Assembly: GCA_013204545.1 (NCBI GenBank)
Contig: JABMNN010000020.1
Coordinates: 1 to 36,505, forward strand
Direction of reading: 5' to 3'
DNA length: 36,505 nt
Source of the DNA: Chloroflexota bacterium
GTDB lineage: Bacteria; Chloroflexota; Dehalococcoidia; Lucifugimonadales; Lucifugimonadaceae
The notes beneath the pieces are model-generated. The model was given only the letters and a program-made list of their open reading frames with translations. It had not been told where the DNA came from and did no database searches. Both the position numbers and the translations under genes were made by a program. Shown one piece after another: positions 9,180 through 17,985 of the stretch. Positions within the stretch are counted from its first letter, which is position 1; every line of letters begins with the position of its first letter.

Positions 9180-10762
9180 AACTCGTTACAGCGAGCCAAA
9201 TGCAGGCCATCGAGCAATCGTGCATCGACGCAGGTGTTTCACTGGATAAGTTGATGGAAAATGCAGGGTTAGCCGTCGCAGAGGCGGTACGGGCGGAATA
9301 CGGCGAACACAGTCAACTTTTCGGAAAACGTATCGCGATTCTGGTCGGGTCTGGCAATAACGGTGCAGACGGTTTCGTGGCGGGTAGGCATCTGGCCGAA
9401 TGGGGAGCGAAAGTAACTGCAGTTCTGTGTGCTGCACGAAAGTCTTCAGACCCCAAACGCGATGCAGCCATATGCGCTGGCGTAACAGTTATGGATGGGC
9501 TTAGTGACTCCGGCCTCGATTCTCTTCGTCAGATTCTCGGAACTGCCGATGCGCTAATTGATGCAATTTTGGGAACTGGTCTGACTCGGCCCATAACCGA
9601 ACCATTGTCTTCGTTGGTCTTTGCTGTAATGGAATCCGCCGTCCCGATTTTCGCACTCGACTTGCCGACGGGGCTGAACTCAGACACTGGTGAGTTTGAT
9701 ATTGCCGGTTTGCCGGCCGATCACACATTAATGCTCGGATATCCTAAGTTGGGCCCGGCCATTTCAGGGGACCCAACGGTTACCGGTGAAATATCAGTGC
9801 TCAACATCGGAATCCCTCAAGGCCTAGATTCACAGGTTACGTCCAAGTTAATCACCGAAAATATGGCAGCCGCGTTGATGCCAGAACGGCCGTTCACAGG
9901 GCACAAAGGCACATTCGGCTCGACGCTTATCGTGGGCGGATCGAAGGACTACCTCGGCGCCGTAACAATGGCGACAGATGCGGCGACCCGATCAGGCGTT
10001 GGGCTAACGTTTGTCGCTACATCCGAGCGAGCCTACAGACAGATAGCCGGTAATGTACCGGAGGCAATGTACAGATCACTTCCGACGGATGAAAACGGAA
10101 TTCTCACCCCGACTGAAGCCGCACGATCAGTTTTAGAAATGTCTCAAAAATCTAGTACCCTCGTGATCGGGCCAGGGCTTGGTCACGACCCATCCACTCG
10201 CGAGTTTCTCTCGATTGTTCTGTCACAAGTTGACCCAGCGATACCTCTCGTTCTCGACGCCGACGCACTAAACATCCTCTCCAGTTCTCACTTTTGGTGG
10301 GAACGACTCGATAATCCGACTGTCCTAACCCCTCATCCGGGTGAAATGGGTCGGCTTATGGGTATAACCACTTCAGAGGTCCTGAGAAATCGTGTCGCTG
10401 TCGTGCGGGGAGCTGCCGAAAAGTTCAGAGCAACCGTCGTGCTCAAAGGCTCCGCAACGCTGATCGCAGCTCCAGATGGCCAATTAACAGTATCTCCATG
10501 GGTCAACACTGGACTCGCAAAAGGCGGAAGCGGCGATGTTCTTGCAGGGCTGCTCGGAGGACTGCTCGCACAACAGCCCGATGAACCGTTCGAAATGGCA
10601 TCACTTGCGGTATTTATCCATGGATACGCAGCAAATGCAGCAAAACGAGAGCTCGGGGAAACCGGCATGCGGGCCACTGATGTCATTCAACGTCTCGGGC
10701 TGTTCTACAGGGATTTCAATCAGTACGAAACCCACAGAGCATGTTCAAAAATAGAATGCTAA
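9176..10762 (+). CDS. nnr: Bifunctional NAD(P)HX epimerase / ADP-dependent NAD(P)HX dehydratase
   Basis: Repairs hydrated NADH and NADPH: the N-terminal YjeF_N domain epimerises R- and S-NADHX, and the C-terminal YjeF_C (ribokinase-like) domain dehydrates the S form. I place the start at the ATG at 9176, overlapping the acpS stop (ATGA), rather than the GTG nine bases before; this gives 528 residues. N-terminal marks: SGNNGADGFVAGRHL near residues 59-73 and DAILGTGLTRP. C-terminal marks: HKGTFGSTLIVGGS, VIGPGLG, LDADALNIL, LTPHPGEMGRL and the ADP/Mg site NTGLAKGGSGDVLAGLLGG. The pairing acpS-nnr is a common bacterial arrangement. Confidence 0.95.
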   Translation: MKLVTASQMQAIEQSCIDAGVSLDKLMENAGLAVAEAVRAEYGEHSQLFGKRIAILVGSGNNGADGFVAGRHLAEWGAKVTAVLCAARKSSDPKRDAAICAGVTVMDGLSDSGLDSLRQILGTADALIDAILGTGLTRPITEPLSSLVFAVMESAVPIFALDLPTGLNSDTGEFDIAGLPADHTLMLGYPKLGPAISGDPTVTGEISVLNIGIPQGLDSQVTSKLITENMAAALMPERPFTGHKGTFGSTLIVGGSKDYLGAVTMATDAATRSGVGLTFVATSERAYRQIAGNVPEAMYRSLPTDENGILTPTEAARSVLEMSQKSSTLVIGPGLGHDPSTREFLSIVLSQVDPAIPLVLDADALNILSSSHFWWERLDNPTVLTPHPGEMGRLMGITTSEVLRNRVAVVRGAAEKFRATVVLKGSATLIAAPDGQLTVSPWVNTGLAKGGSGDVLAGLLGGLLAQQPDEPFEMASLAVFIHGYAANAAKRELGETGMRATDVIQRLGLFYRDFNQYETHRACSKIEC

Positions 10763-10825
10763 TCAAACGAGATATCCGATAAAAACACATGCATTTTGAT
10801 GCCACGCTCTTATAATTGGGAAATA

Positions 10826-11611
10826 GTGACCTCCTTACTCGCAGTCGATATCGGCAACACAAATATCACAATTGGCGCCTTTGAGGGTCAAGAACTGGTC
10901 GCCACTTGGCGACTGGCTACACGCGAGACTCGCACCATCGATGAGCACGCATGGGCCATTGACGGTGTTTTGCGCTCCAAAGATGTGGAACCGAGCTCGT
11001 TCGATTCAGTAGTAATCTGTTCCGTCGTTCCGCCTCTGACCGACAAATACGTATCAGCCCTTTCTTCTCTGATTGATGTGTCCCCTCTAGTAATCGGACC
11101 TGGAGTTCGAACTGGCATCCGGATTCACTACGATCGAACTCAGGATGTCGGCGCCGATCGGATCGTCGATGCTGTTGCTGCCCATCACTTGTATGGTGGT
11201 CCGATCGTGGTCGTTGATATCGGCACCGCGACAGTATTCGATGCCATCACGGCAGATGCCGACTACATAGGTGGCGCAATTTCACCTGGATTGGAGATCG
11301 CAGCCGATGCCATGTTTCGCAACACATCACAGCTAAGGCGGGTCGAACTCATAGCGCCTGACCAAGTAATTGGCCGAAGTACCGTTGCTTCGATGCAATC
11401 GGGATTCGTATTCGGGTTCGCAGAGCTTATCAAAGGCATGCTAGCTCGATTCAAGAATGAACTGAATCCAGATGCGCCAGATGACGTGACGGTAGTTGCT
11501 ACTGGTGGATTAGCAAATCTAATGGCTGACCACGTCGAAACATTTGACTACGTAAACCCTGAACTGACCCTTATAGGTCTGAGAATTGTTCATGAAATGA
11601 ACAACTCCTAG
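10826..11611 (+). CDS. coaX: Type III pantothenate kinase
   Basis: First step of CoA synthesis: phosphorylates pantothenate, using the ASKHA fold and a monovalent cation. I chose the GTG at 10826, giving 261 residues and the family N-terminus MTSLLAVDIGNTNITIGAF; an upstream TTG at 10796 would add ten unconserved residues. Motifs in order: DIGNTN (phosphate 1), GPGVRTG with the pantothenate contact area, GADRIVDAVAAH with the catalytic Asp, VVDIGTATVFD (phosphate 2), GGAISPGLE, and GFVFGFAELIKGM. A GGGA at 10818-10821 may be the ribosome site. coaBC starts about 20 bases after the stop, so the two CoA-synthesis genes are probably cotranscribed. Confidence 0.94.
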   Translation: MTSLLAVDIGNTNITIGAFEGQELVATWRLATRETRTIDEHAWAIDGVLRSKDVEPSSFDSVVICSVVPPLTDKYVSALSSLIDVSPLVIGPGVRTGIRIHYDRTQDVGADRIVDAVAAHHLYGGPIVVVDIGTATVFDAITADADYIGGAISPGLEIAADAMFRNTSQLRRVELIAPDQVIGRSTVASMQSGFVFGFAELIKGMLARFKNELNPDAPDDVTVVATGGLANLMADHVETFDYVNPELTLIGLRIVHEMNNS

Positions 11612-11631
11612 ACTGGCATCTGGTGCCACCC

Positions 11632-12873
11632 ATGTCGCCTGATATTCACTCAACTAATCAGATCGCTCGCCCACCACTTGAAGGCAAGTCAGTAGTGCTC
11701 GGAGTCACAGGATCGATAGCGGCGTACAAAGCTGCCGATATCGCAAGTAAATTGGTTCAGTCTGGCGCTAACGTCGACGTGATCATGACGAGCGCCGCAA
11801 TGCAGTTCGTCGGCACATCGACGTTTGCAGCACTAACCCACCGTCCAGTAACGACGGGCCTGTGGGAAGCGCATTCAGAACTCAGCATCGATCATGTCGC
11901 TCTTGCGCTTCGTGCCGACTGTGTACTTATAGCCCCGGCTACAGCGAATACCATCGCAAAACTAGCACTCGGAATAGCTGATGACCCGCTCACAGCGATG
12001 GTACTTGCCACGGAAGCACCAGTCATCGTCGCCCCCGCCATGGACGCCGATATGTTTGCCAGTTCATCGACTCAACGAAATGTGAAGACACTTAAGGAAG
12101 ATGGCGTGATGATAGCGGGACCTGCTGTAGGCCGACTTGCTTCGGGACTCGACGGGGAAGGCCGATTGGTCGACACCGACACACTCATTGGACTGGTCAG
12201 GCAGGCGATCGGTCGCTTTGGTGACTATGCAGGTCGCCACGTGATTGTGTCCGCAGGGGGTACAAAACAGCCCATCGACCCAGTCCGATTCATATCCAAT
12301 AGATCCACCGGCAAAATGGGCTACGCAATTGCCGAAGCTGCACGAGATCGCGGTGCGAAGGTTACTTTGGTCTCGGCCTCCGATCTCCCCGAACCAGCGG
12401 GAATCACCTTTATAAAAGCCGTCACCGCCGACAATATGCGTGATGCAATTCTGCCGATATCTACCGATGCTGACTTGCTCGTAATGGCCGCTGCGATCTC
12501 TGACTTCACCCCGACTCAGGTTAATGACCGGAAGATCAAGAAACAAGGTTCGGGAAATGTGTCTCTTGAACTCGCCGAGGTTGAAGATTTCATGCCGCTC
12601 GCTCGTGGTAAAAACTTAGTGAAAGTTGCATTCGCTGCAGAAACCAACGATCTCGAAGCTAATGCCCATGCCAAAGCAGCGCCCAAAGGGGCAGCCTTCG
12701 TAGTTGCAAACAATGTCAGCGAACCGGGGAGTGGATTTGGCACAGACACGAACAAAGTCACCTTCGTCGATACTGATGGAATCGCCGAACCACTGCCACT
12801 AATGTCCAAGCTCGATGTTGGGCATGCGATCCTCGACCGAGCACTCACATTGCTGGCGAAACGTCTGAACTAG
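11632..12873 (+). CDS. coaBC: Bifunctional phosphopantothenoylcysteine decarboxylase / phosphopantothenate-cysteine ligase
   Basis: Catalyses two CoA-synthesis steps: CoaB joins phosphopantothenate and cysteine (CTP-dependent), and CoaC decarboxylates the product with FMN. Numbered from the ATG at 11632 (a GTG at 11623 is an alternative start): CoaC domain with GVTGSIAAYKAAD, the active-site histidine H88, and the APATANT FMN motif. The PxMNxxMW substrate motif reads PAMDADMF, with Asp138 where E. coli has the important Asn. CoaB domain: VSAGGTKQPIDPVRFISNRS, STGKMGYAIAEAA, the ISDFTP segment, and KKQGSG near the CTP/Lys site. The 413-residue length is normal. It follows coaX closely on the same strand. 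Confidence 0.94.
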   Translation: MSPDIHSTNQIARPPLEGKSVVLGVTGSIAAYKAADIASKLVQSGANVDVIMTSAAMQFVGTSTFAALTHRPVTTGLWEAHSELSIDHVALALRADCVLIAPATANTIAKLALGIADDPLTAMVLATEAPVIVAPAMDADMFASSSTQRNVKTLKEDGVMIAGPAVGRLASGLDGEGRLVDTDTLIGLVRQAIGRFGDYAGRHVIVSAGGTKQPIDPVRFISNRSTGKMGYAIAEAARDRGAKVTLVSASDLPEPAGITFIKAVTADNMRDAILPISTDADLLVMAAAISDFTPTQVNDRKIKKQGSGNVSLELAEVEDFMPLARGKNLVKVAFAAETNDLEANAHAKAAPKGAAFVVANNVSEPGSGFGTDTNKVTFVDTDGIAEPLPLMSKLDVGHAILDRALTLLAKRLN

Positions 12874-13015
12874 CGTTACGCGACCGCTTCATTTGGAACC
12901 TTGTTTATCGATTCACCACACGTTCGGCGTGTCCAGATCATAGCGGTTGCCCTTAGAATGTCCGTGAGAAATATCATCTATTAAGCTCCGAGCAATCGTT
13001 AATCGAGGTGTCCAA

Positions 13016-13288
13016 ATGAGGCTGTACTGGAAACAGAAGAAAAAAGGCATTGACCTGATCGTCGAGAACGATGAAGGTGATACTTTTTCGGTTGGCGGAG
13101 TTCGAGATACAAAGCGCGGTATCGAAGCTCTCGCGAAAACCACGGGTTACGACCCCGGCCGAGCGATCAAAGGTATCGGATCGATCGAAGAAGGGCGATT
13201 GTTTGTTGAACAGTTCGAGCCTTGGCGCGAGTTCTTCCCTGGTGACATTCTTTCGGTCGAGCCTGACATTCTTCCGCTCGATCAATAA
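13016..13288 (+). CDS. Small protein of unknown function (90 aa)
   Basis: I do not recognise this protein. It is 90 residues long, soluble, with no signal peptide or membrane segment, a basic start (MRLYWKQKKKG) and an acidic second half. It has no cysteines and no clear nucleotide-binding or metal motif. A GAGGTG (13003-13008) lies seven bases before the ATG, a good ribosome site that supports real coding. It lies between coaBC and the RraA-like gene on the same strand, with 27 bases to the next start, so cotranscription with the latter is likely. Function unknown. Confidence 0.65.
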   Translation: MRLYWKQKKKGIDLIVENDEGDTFSVGGVRDTKRGIEALAKTTGYDPGRAIKGIGSIEEGRLFVEQFEPWREFFPGDILSVEPDILPLDQ

Positions 13289-13315
13289 CCAATTTCAGAG
13301 TTAATATTTTGTCCC

Positions 13316-14002
13316 ATGAAAACCGTTAACCAGTCAATCCTCGACACCCTTGCCGAATATGATTCAGCCACAGTCCAGAACGCCGGAATTCTTGTTAGAG
13401 GCTACATTCATGCCGACGACGATTACACCGATCCAAGCATCTGTGAATACATCTCGCCCGGGGCAAAACCAGCGGTAGGGTACGCCTTTACGTCTACTTG
13501 GACACCTTTGTCAGGGCCAGCAAGTGACGGATATCTGCGAACAGATTACTTTGACTCAATCGCCAGAGCTAACGTTCCAGTAATCGTCGTTCAGCAGGAT
13601 GTAGATAAACCTGCCCGCCGAGGTGCGATCATCGGTGATGGCATGGCATACCAAATGTCAGCACTCGGTGCAGTCGGTGCATTGGTCGATGGTAATGCGC
13701 GTGACGTTCCTGGAATAAAACAAGCTGGACTGCCCTTATGGGCGACCGGGCGAGTGCCAGGACACGGCCCGTTCAACATGCTCGCACACGAGATTGCGGT
13801 TACGGTGGCCAGCCTGAATATCAACCCCGGAGACATTCTCGTTTGCGATGCAGACGGAGCAACTCGTGTGGCTGTGGACGAAGCAGCCGATGTCGCAAAA
13901 ATGTGTGCCGAGGTTCGCACCAAAGAAGGCGCACTTCACCGCTTCTTCTCAGTTCCAGATTTCGCTCTGGACCAGTGGGAAGAGTGGAAGGCGAGGAGCT
14001 AG
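13316..14002 (+). CDS. RraA-like / HMG-CHA aldolase family protein
   Basis: A 228-residue member of the RraA family, which includes class II 4-hydroxy-4-methyl-2-oxoglutarate aldolases, the RNase E inhibitor RraA, and proteins formerly named as dimethylmenaquinone methyltransferases. The core GDGMAYQMSALGAVGALVDG-type stretch (about 103-122) and the following ARDVPGIKQ carry the conserved G-x-x-x-R-D metal/substrate motif, and NPGDILVCDADG matches the family's second motif. In marine Chloroflexota such genes are usually read as aldolases or decarboxylases of small oxoacids; RNase E regulation is unlikely outside proteobacteria. The substrate cannot be told. It converges with valS; the 92 bases between (14003-14094) show no strong terminator. 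Confidence 0.85.
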   Translation: MKTVNQSILDTLAEYDSATVQNAGILVRGYIHADDDYTDPSICEYISPGAKPAVGYAFTSTWTPLSGPASDGYLRTDYFDSIARANVPVIVVQQDVDKPARRGAIIGDGMAYQMSALGAVGALVDGNARDVPGIKQAGLPLWATGRVPGHGPFNMLAHEIAVTVASLNINPGDILVCDADGATRVAVDEAADVAKMCAEVRTKEGALHRFFSVPDFALDQWEEWKARS

Positions 14003-14094
14003 GGCCACAACCTCAGTTCCCTACATTACGCGCCGCATTGATCAGACCAACGATTTTCCGCTGATTTGAATCTGTTTTACCGCGCCATCTCTGA

Positions 14095-16749
14095 CTATTT
14101 CTTCTCGGGTGCTTCGGCTGGCTCGATTTGGGCCGTGTACCGCCAATCAGCAGTCGGCGAACCTAGTGCGAAACTGATCGAGTCTGTACCACCTGCTGCG
14201 GCAACGTCGTCAAGAACAAGCCGCAAATCTGCTTCACCTGCTTCATCAGCTTCAATTACGAGGCTCAACAGCTCACGATTCAAGCTGACACCACGTTCGC
14301 TCTTTGCTTTGCGAATCGCCGAAATGGCATCACATGCAGCTTGGAACGAACCGGCAATATCAGGCGGAGCGATTGAATCTAGTTCCTCCACAGTTGGCCA
14401 TGGAGCCTTGTGGATCGACGGGTAGTCTGTCTCTTCAGCGAATACCCAGCTCCAAATCTCGTCGGTGATAGTCGGAACAATTGGTGCGAACAATCGAAGT
14501 ACGACTTTCAATCCGAGCCGCAAGGTAGCGACCGCTGATGCCCTTCCTTTTGGATCATCTTCTGAACGTGAACGCCGTTTTAGTAGCTCGATGTAATTAT
14601 CAGTAAATGCTCCCCAGAAGAATTTTTCGGTCTCCTGTAGCGCAACTGAGAATTCGAACTTCTCGAACGCCTGTCCTGCCGTGCGTACAACTTTCTTTAG
14701 CTCAGCCATGAACGCACGGTCTAGTTCATTGGTTATCGGACCATCTTCCGCTGATTGACTCAGTACGAACTTACCGGCGTTGTATAGCTTGGTGACAAGC
14801 TTGCCACCGATCTTGAAAATCGCTTCGTCGTGGGTAGCGTCAACACCGAGTTTGAATGACGCGGACCAGTATCGAACGGCGTCAGCGCCAAACCTGTCGA
14901 GGGTATCGACCGGCGTTACGGCGTTGCCCTTGGATTTCGACATCTTCTTACGATCGGGATCAAGTACCCAACCCGAAAGATTGATGTTGTGCCACGGAAC
15001 CGATTCCTGATGCAGCATCGCCTTGGCGATCGTGTAGAACGCCCAAGTTCGGATGATGTCGTGACCCTGTGGGCGAACGTCCATCGGGAACAACGTGTCC
15101 ATCTGATCGTCTTCATCTCCCCAGCGAGCAACCGTTTGGGGGCTGAGCGATGAAGTGAACCAAGTGTCGAAAATATCCGGTTCACCAGCGAATCCGCCTG
15201 CAACTCCCCGCTGACTCTCGTCGTAGCCAGGAGCCGCGACCGATTCTGGGTCGACCGGCAGCATGTCGGGCGTCGCAATGATCGCCTGGTCGTACTGTGG
15301 CTCGCCTTGATCGTCGAGCGGGTACCAAACTGGAATCGGAACCCCGAAGTAACGCTGACGTGAAATGCACCAGTCGACGTTCAGATTTTCGGTCCAATTT
15401 TCGAAACGCTTGCGCATGAACTCGGGGTGCCAAGTGATCTTGCGCCCCATTTCGATCATCTGATCGGTTTTATCGAGCAGTCGTACAAACCACTGTCGGG
15501 TCGTCAAGTACTCAAGAGGGCTGTCGCCCTTCTCGTAGTAACGGACAGGGTGCTGAATCTGTTTAGGTTCATTCTGCAATGGCGCGCCGTTTCCGATCGC
15601 GGAGTTTGCAGGATCGCGCATGAGATCAACAACCACCGATTTAGCAGAAGGCGAGCGCTTACCAACGATAGTTTGGTAGTTCTCGTTCGCCTTATCAGGA
15701 TTAGTGCTTGCCCAGCCGTCATCACCACCGAACTTGTGATCGAGAATCCGACCGTTTCGACCCAGTATTTGTCGAAGTTCGAGACCCTCTTCACGCCACC
15801 ATGCAACGTCAGTCTGGTCACCGAAAGTACATACCATCAAAATTCCGGTTCCCTTTTCGGGATCGGCTTCGGTGCTAGGGAAGATCGGTACTTTGGCGAA
15901 GAATCCGGGTGTGATCGCGTGCTTACCAAACAGACCCTTGAACCGTTCGTCGTCAGGGTGAGCCGTGATACCAACACACGCGGCCAGCAGTTCAGGACGA
16001 GTAGTTGAAATCACGAAACTTTTTACCTGAGCGTCTTCTTCGAACACTCCAAACTCGATGTCGTGATACGCCCCGCCCTTTTCTCGATCTTCAACCTCAG
16101 CTTGTGCGACGGCAGTCTGGAAATCGACGTCCCACATCGTGGGAGACTCCAACTGGTAAACATGATTTTTCTCATATAGATCGAGGAAACTACGTTGTGC
16201 GATACGGCGGCTTTTATCGTCGATAGTGGCGTACTCATCGCTCCAATCGATTGAATAGCCCATTCGATTGAACATGTCCTTGAAGACTAGCTCGTCCATC
16301 TCCGTTACGACCCGACAAAGTTCAATGAAATTCTGACGGTTGATTACAAGTTGCTGGTCCTTTACGAGACCGAGTTCCGCACGCTTGATCTCAACATCGA
16401 GATTTTCGATGTAGGGAACGTTTCGCTCAGCTCGAACCTTGAAGTAGTTCTGAACACGGCGCTCGGTGGGGAGTCCATTGTCATCCCAACCCATTGGGTA
16501 CGCGACGTTCCACCCTGACATTCGCTTGTAACGTGCCAGAAGGTCTTGATGCGTGTAGGAGAAGATGTGGCCGATGTGGAGTGAGCCGCTAACGGTCGGG
16601 GGCGGAGAATCGATCACGAACGACTTCTCGCGCGTGGCGTTCGGGTCACGTTTTTCTACTCCCAGTTCGCTCCAGCGTTTACGCCAATGCAGTTCGCGCT
16701 CATTGATATCAAAGCGCTGTGGAAGATCGCCAAACTCAATAGACTTCAC
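14095..16749 (-). CDS. valS: Valyl-tRNA synthetase
   Basis: Class I synthetase that charges tRNA-Val and edits misactivated threonine. The ATP-binding HIGH motif is at 58-61 (SGSLHIGHIFSY) and KMSKS at 602-606 (KKMSKSKGNAVTP). The connective editing domain lies between, with TTRPELLAACVGI. The C-terminal anticodon-binding domain follows; no long coiled-coil arm is evident at the end. The 884 residues and the GWDDNGLPTERRVQNYF segment match the ValRS type found in Actinobacteria and Chloroflexota. The T-box leader just upstream has a candidate GUC (valine) specifier, which independently supports the amino-acid assignment. It is transcribed alone, convergent with the RraA-like gene. Confidence 0.95.
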   Translation of the reverse strand: MKSIEFGDLPQRFDINERELHWRKRWSELGVEKRDPNATREKSFVIDSPPPTVSGSLHIGHIFSYTHQDLLARYKRMSGWNVAYPMGWDDNGLPTERRVQNYFKVRAERNVPYIENLDVEIKRAELGLVKDQQLVINRQNFIELCRVVTEMDELVFKDMFNRMGYSIDWSDEYATIDDKSRRIAQRSFLDLYEKNHVYQLESPTMWDVDFQTAVAQAEVEDREKGGAYHDIEFGVFEEDAQVKSFVISTTRPELLAACVGITAHPDDERFKGLFGKHAITPGFFAKVPIFPSTEADPEKGTGILMVCTFGDQTDVAWWREEGLELRQILGRNGRILDHKFGGDDGWASTNPDKANENYQTIVGKRSPSAKSVVVDLMRDPANSAIGNGAPLQNEPKQIQHPVRYYEKGDSPLEYLTTRQWFVRLLDKTDQMIEMGRKITWHPEFMRKRFENWTENLNVDWCISRQRYFGVPIPVWYPLDDQGEPQYDQAIIATPDMLPVDPESVAAPGYDESQRGVAGGFAGEPDIFDTWFTSSLSPQTVARWGDEDDQMDTLFPMDVRPQGHDIIRTWAFYTIAKAMLHQESVPWHNINLSGWVLDPDRKKMSKSKGNAVTPVDTLDRFGADAVRYWSASFKLGVDATHDEAIFKIGGKLVTKLYNAGKFVLSQSAEDGPITNELDRAFMAELKKVVRTAGQAFEKFEFSVALQETEKFFWGAFTDNYIELLKRRSRSEDDPKGRASAVATLRLGLKVVLRLFAPIVPTITDEIWSWVFAEETDYPSIHKAPWPTVEELDSIAPPDIAGSFQAACDAISAIRKAKSERGVSLNRELLSLVIEADEAGEADLRLVLDDVAAAGGTDSISFALGSPTADWRYTAQIEPAEAPEKK

Positions 16750-16839
16750 GTTGTTTGTTCCTGTTTGATCTACTCGACCAATGTTTACAGTTAGTCCACT
16801 TACGGCACTAGTATCTCAATAATCACCGGAATTTCAGGC

Positions 16840-17135
16840 AATAAAAAAACCCATCCACTTCTGAAGCAATAATGCTTGATCAAAGGACGGGTTGACCGCG
16901 GTACCACCTTCGTTGCTCACAATCATCAGACATTCTTAAGGACAATTGTGAACCACTCAATTAGCTGTAACGGAGCTATCGGGCAAACTTACTAATTCGT
17001 GCTCTGCAAAAATTTTCAGTTCGCCAACTCGGAGACGACTTCACGACGACGAGGATTCCGGTTCACACCAACCACCGGATCTCTTTAATCCTGCAAACTC
17101 GCTACTACTTCTCGTCGAAGCTGATTCGATATCAC
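16840..17135 (-). promoter_or_regulatory. T-box leader (tRNA-sensing riboswitch) of valS
   Basis: On the minus strand the leader holds the near-universal T-box GGTGGTACCGCGG (plus-strand 16896-16908), whose bulge pairs with the acceptor end of uncharged tRNA. It is followed directly by an intrinsic terminator. Upstream is Stem I, with the AGAGA and CCGG-GGTTGGTGTGAA-CCGG distal hairpin (about 17060-17082) and an AGTA-type specifier-loop side (about 17108-17116). GAA followed by GTC at 17039-17037 is the likely specifier, a valine codon. When uncharged tRNA-Val is abundant, the antiterminator should form and let valS be read. The leader ends about 90 bases before the valS ATG. It also fills the only gene-free stretch over 300 bases in the window (16750-17181). 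Confidence 0.92.
16843..16893 (-). terminator. Regulated intrinsic terminator of the valS T-box
   Basis: Read on the minus strand, AACCCGTCC pairs with GGATGGGTT (nine pairs, one G-U), with an inner AAGCA/TGCTT hairpin, followed at once by seven Ts. The 5' arm lies just downstream of the T-box motif, so it can be taken up by the competing antiterminator. Confidence 0.9.
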
Positions 17136-17181
17136 TTTTAGGCTAGCCGCAACTCACTTCGATTGCAATGGCAAATATTAT

Positions 17182-17985
17182 CTAAGCTTTTGCCGAATTT
17201 TTTCGTTGTCCGCGAATTTTGCGAAGAATGTTGTCCGATTGAATGAGAATCTTGCGGCGCACGTCGTTCTGCCTCATGCGTTCGAGTTTCGACAGCCCCT
17301 TTCGTGTATCGCTGGCAACTTTTGCCGGATCAGAACGTTCCATTCGAAGCTTGAAAAGCCAGTATGTGAACGCGTCCTCTGAACCCAGAGAATGTTCATC
17401 TCGATGTCGCCAGCCCTCACGCGCCGAGCCCACGATAACTTCGAGCTTGAACACTTCCCACAGTTGGTCCCGTGTGTTGCCATAGAGAGTCTCATATGCG
17501 ACTTCCAACGACTGATCACTCATCTGGCGACCGGCAGTCACGCGCCTATGAGTTATCTCTTCTTCAACGGCTGCCATCAACGATTGCTCGACGGTGACAC
17601 CATAGAAATAGGAAAGGTGCGATCTGAATTTGTCGACGCCAACGGCGCGCATAAATTCAGCCTCTTCAAACCCAGCGAACAGAACCGGGTCTGAAAGCCA
17701 CTCCCACCAAGTCTCACTTTCAACTCCATCACAACATTCACCAAGCAAACGGTTTGCAAGAAGCCGCCAATCGAATGCTTCCCCGCCGATCAGATAATCG
17801 AGTTGAACGCCACCTACATTCTCGGTCGCCAGCGGCCATTTAGCGATCGTTTCAAGAACTACAAACTTCCATGATTCGCCGACGAATGTGGCAGCAACAA
17901 GATCTGACTTCAGGCGTGAAATCACTACATTCGCCTCTCTTACCAAAGAGTCGATTGAGGTGCTTGATTCTTGACTACTAACCAC
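17182..17985 (-). CDS. Uncharacterised protein overlapping the PolX-like gene (267 aa)
   Basis: I do not recognise this protein. It is 267 residues, soluble, tryptophan-rich in the middle (ETWWEWLSD), mixed helical in look, with no signal peptide. The C-terminal ~60 residues are very basic (KGLSKLERMRQNDVRRK, IRGQRKN), which would suit nucleic-acid binding, but this is only an inference. Its start overlaps the end of the PolX-like gene by eight bases, which points to translational coupling and perhaps a shared role. No catalytic motif can be named. Confidence 0.7.
   Translation of the reverse strand: MVSSQESSTSIDSLVREANVVISRLKSDLVAATFVGESWKFVVLETIAKWPLATENVGGVQLDYLIGGEAFDWRLLANRLLGECCDGVESETWWEWLSDPVLFAGFEEAEFMRAVGVDKFRSHLSYFYGVTVEQSLMAAVEEEITHRRVTAGRQMSDQSLEVAYETLYGNTRDQLWEVFKLEVIVGSAREGWRHRDEHSLGSEDAFTYWLFKLRMERSDPAKVASDTRKGLSKLERMRQNDVRRKILIQSDNILRKIRGQRKNSAKA

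Noticed and set aside
10811-10816. Perfect TATAAT ten bases before the coaX GTG, hinting at a near-leaderless transcript
   Set aside because: No -35 element at 16-18 bases was found, and coaX follows nnr closely on the same strand, so a separate promoter is not supported.
12064-12546. Minus-strand 160-codon frame inside coaBC
   Set aside because: A shadow of a well-supported gene in another frame, with unlikely composition.
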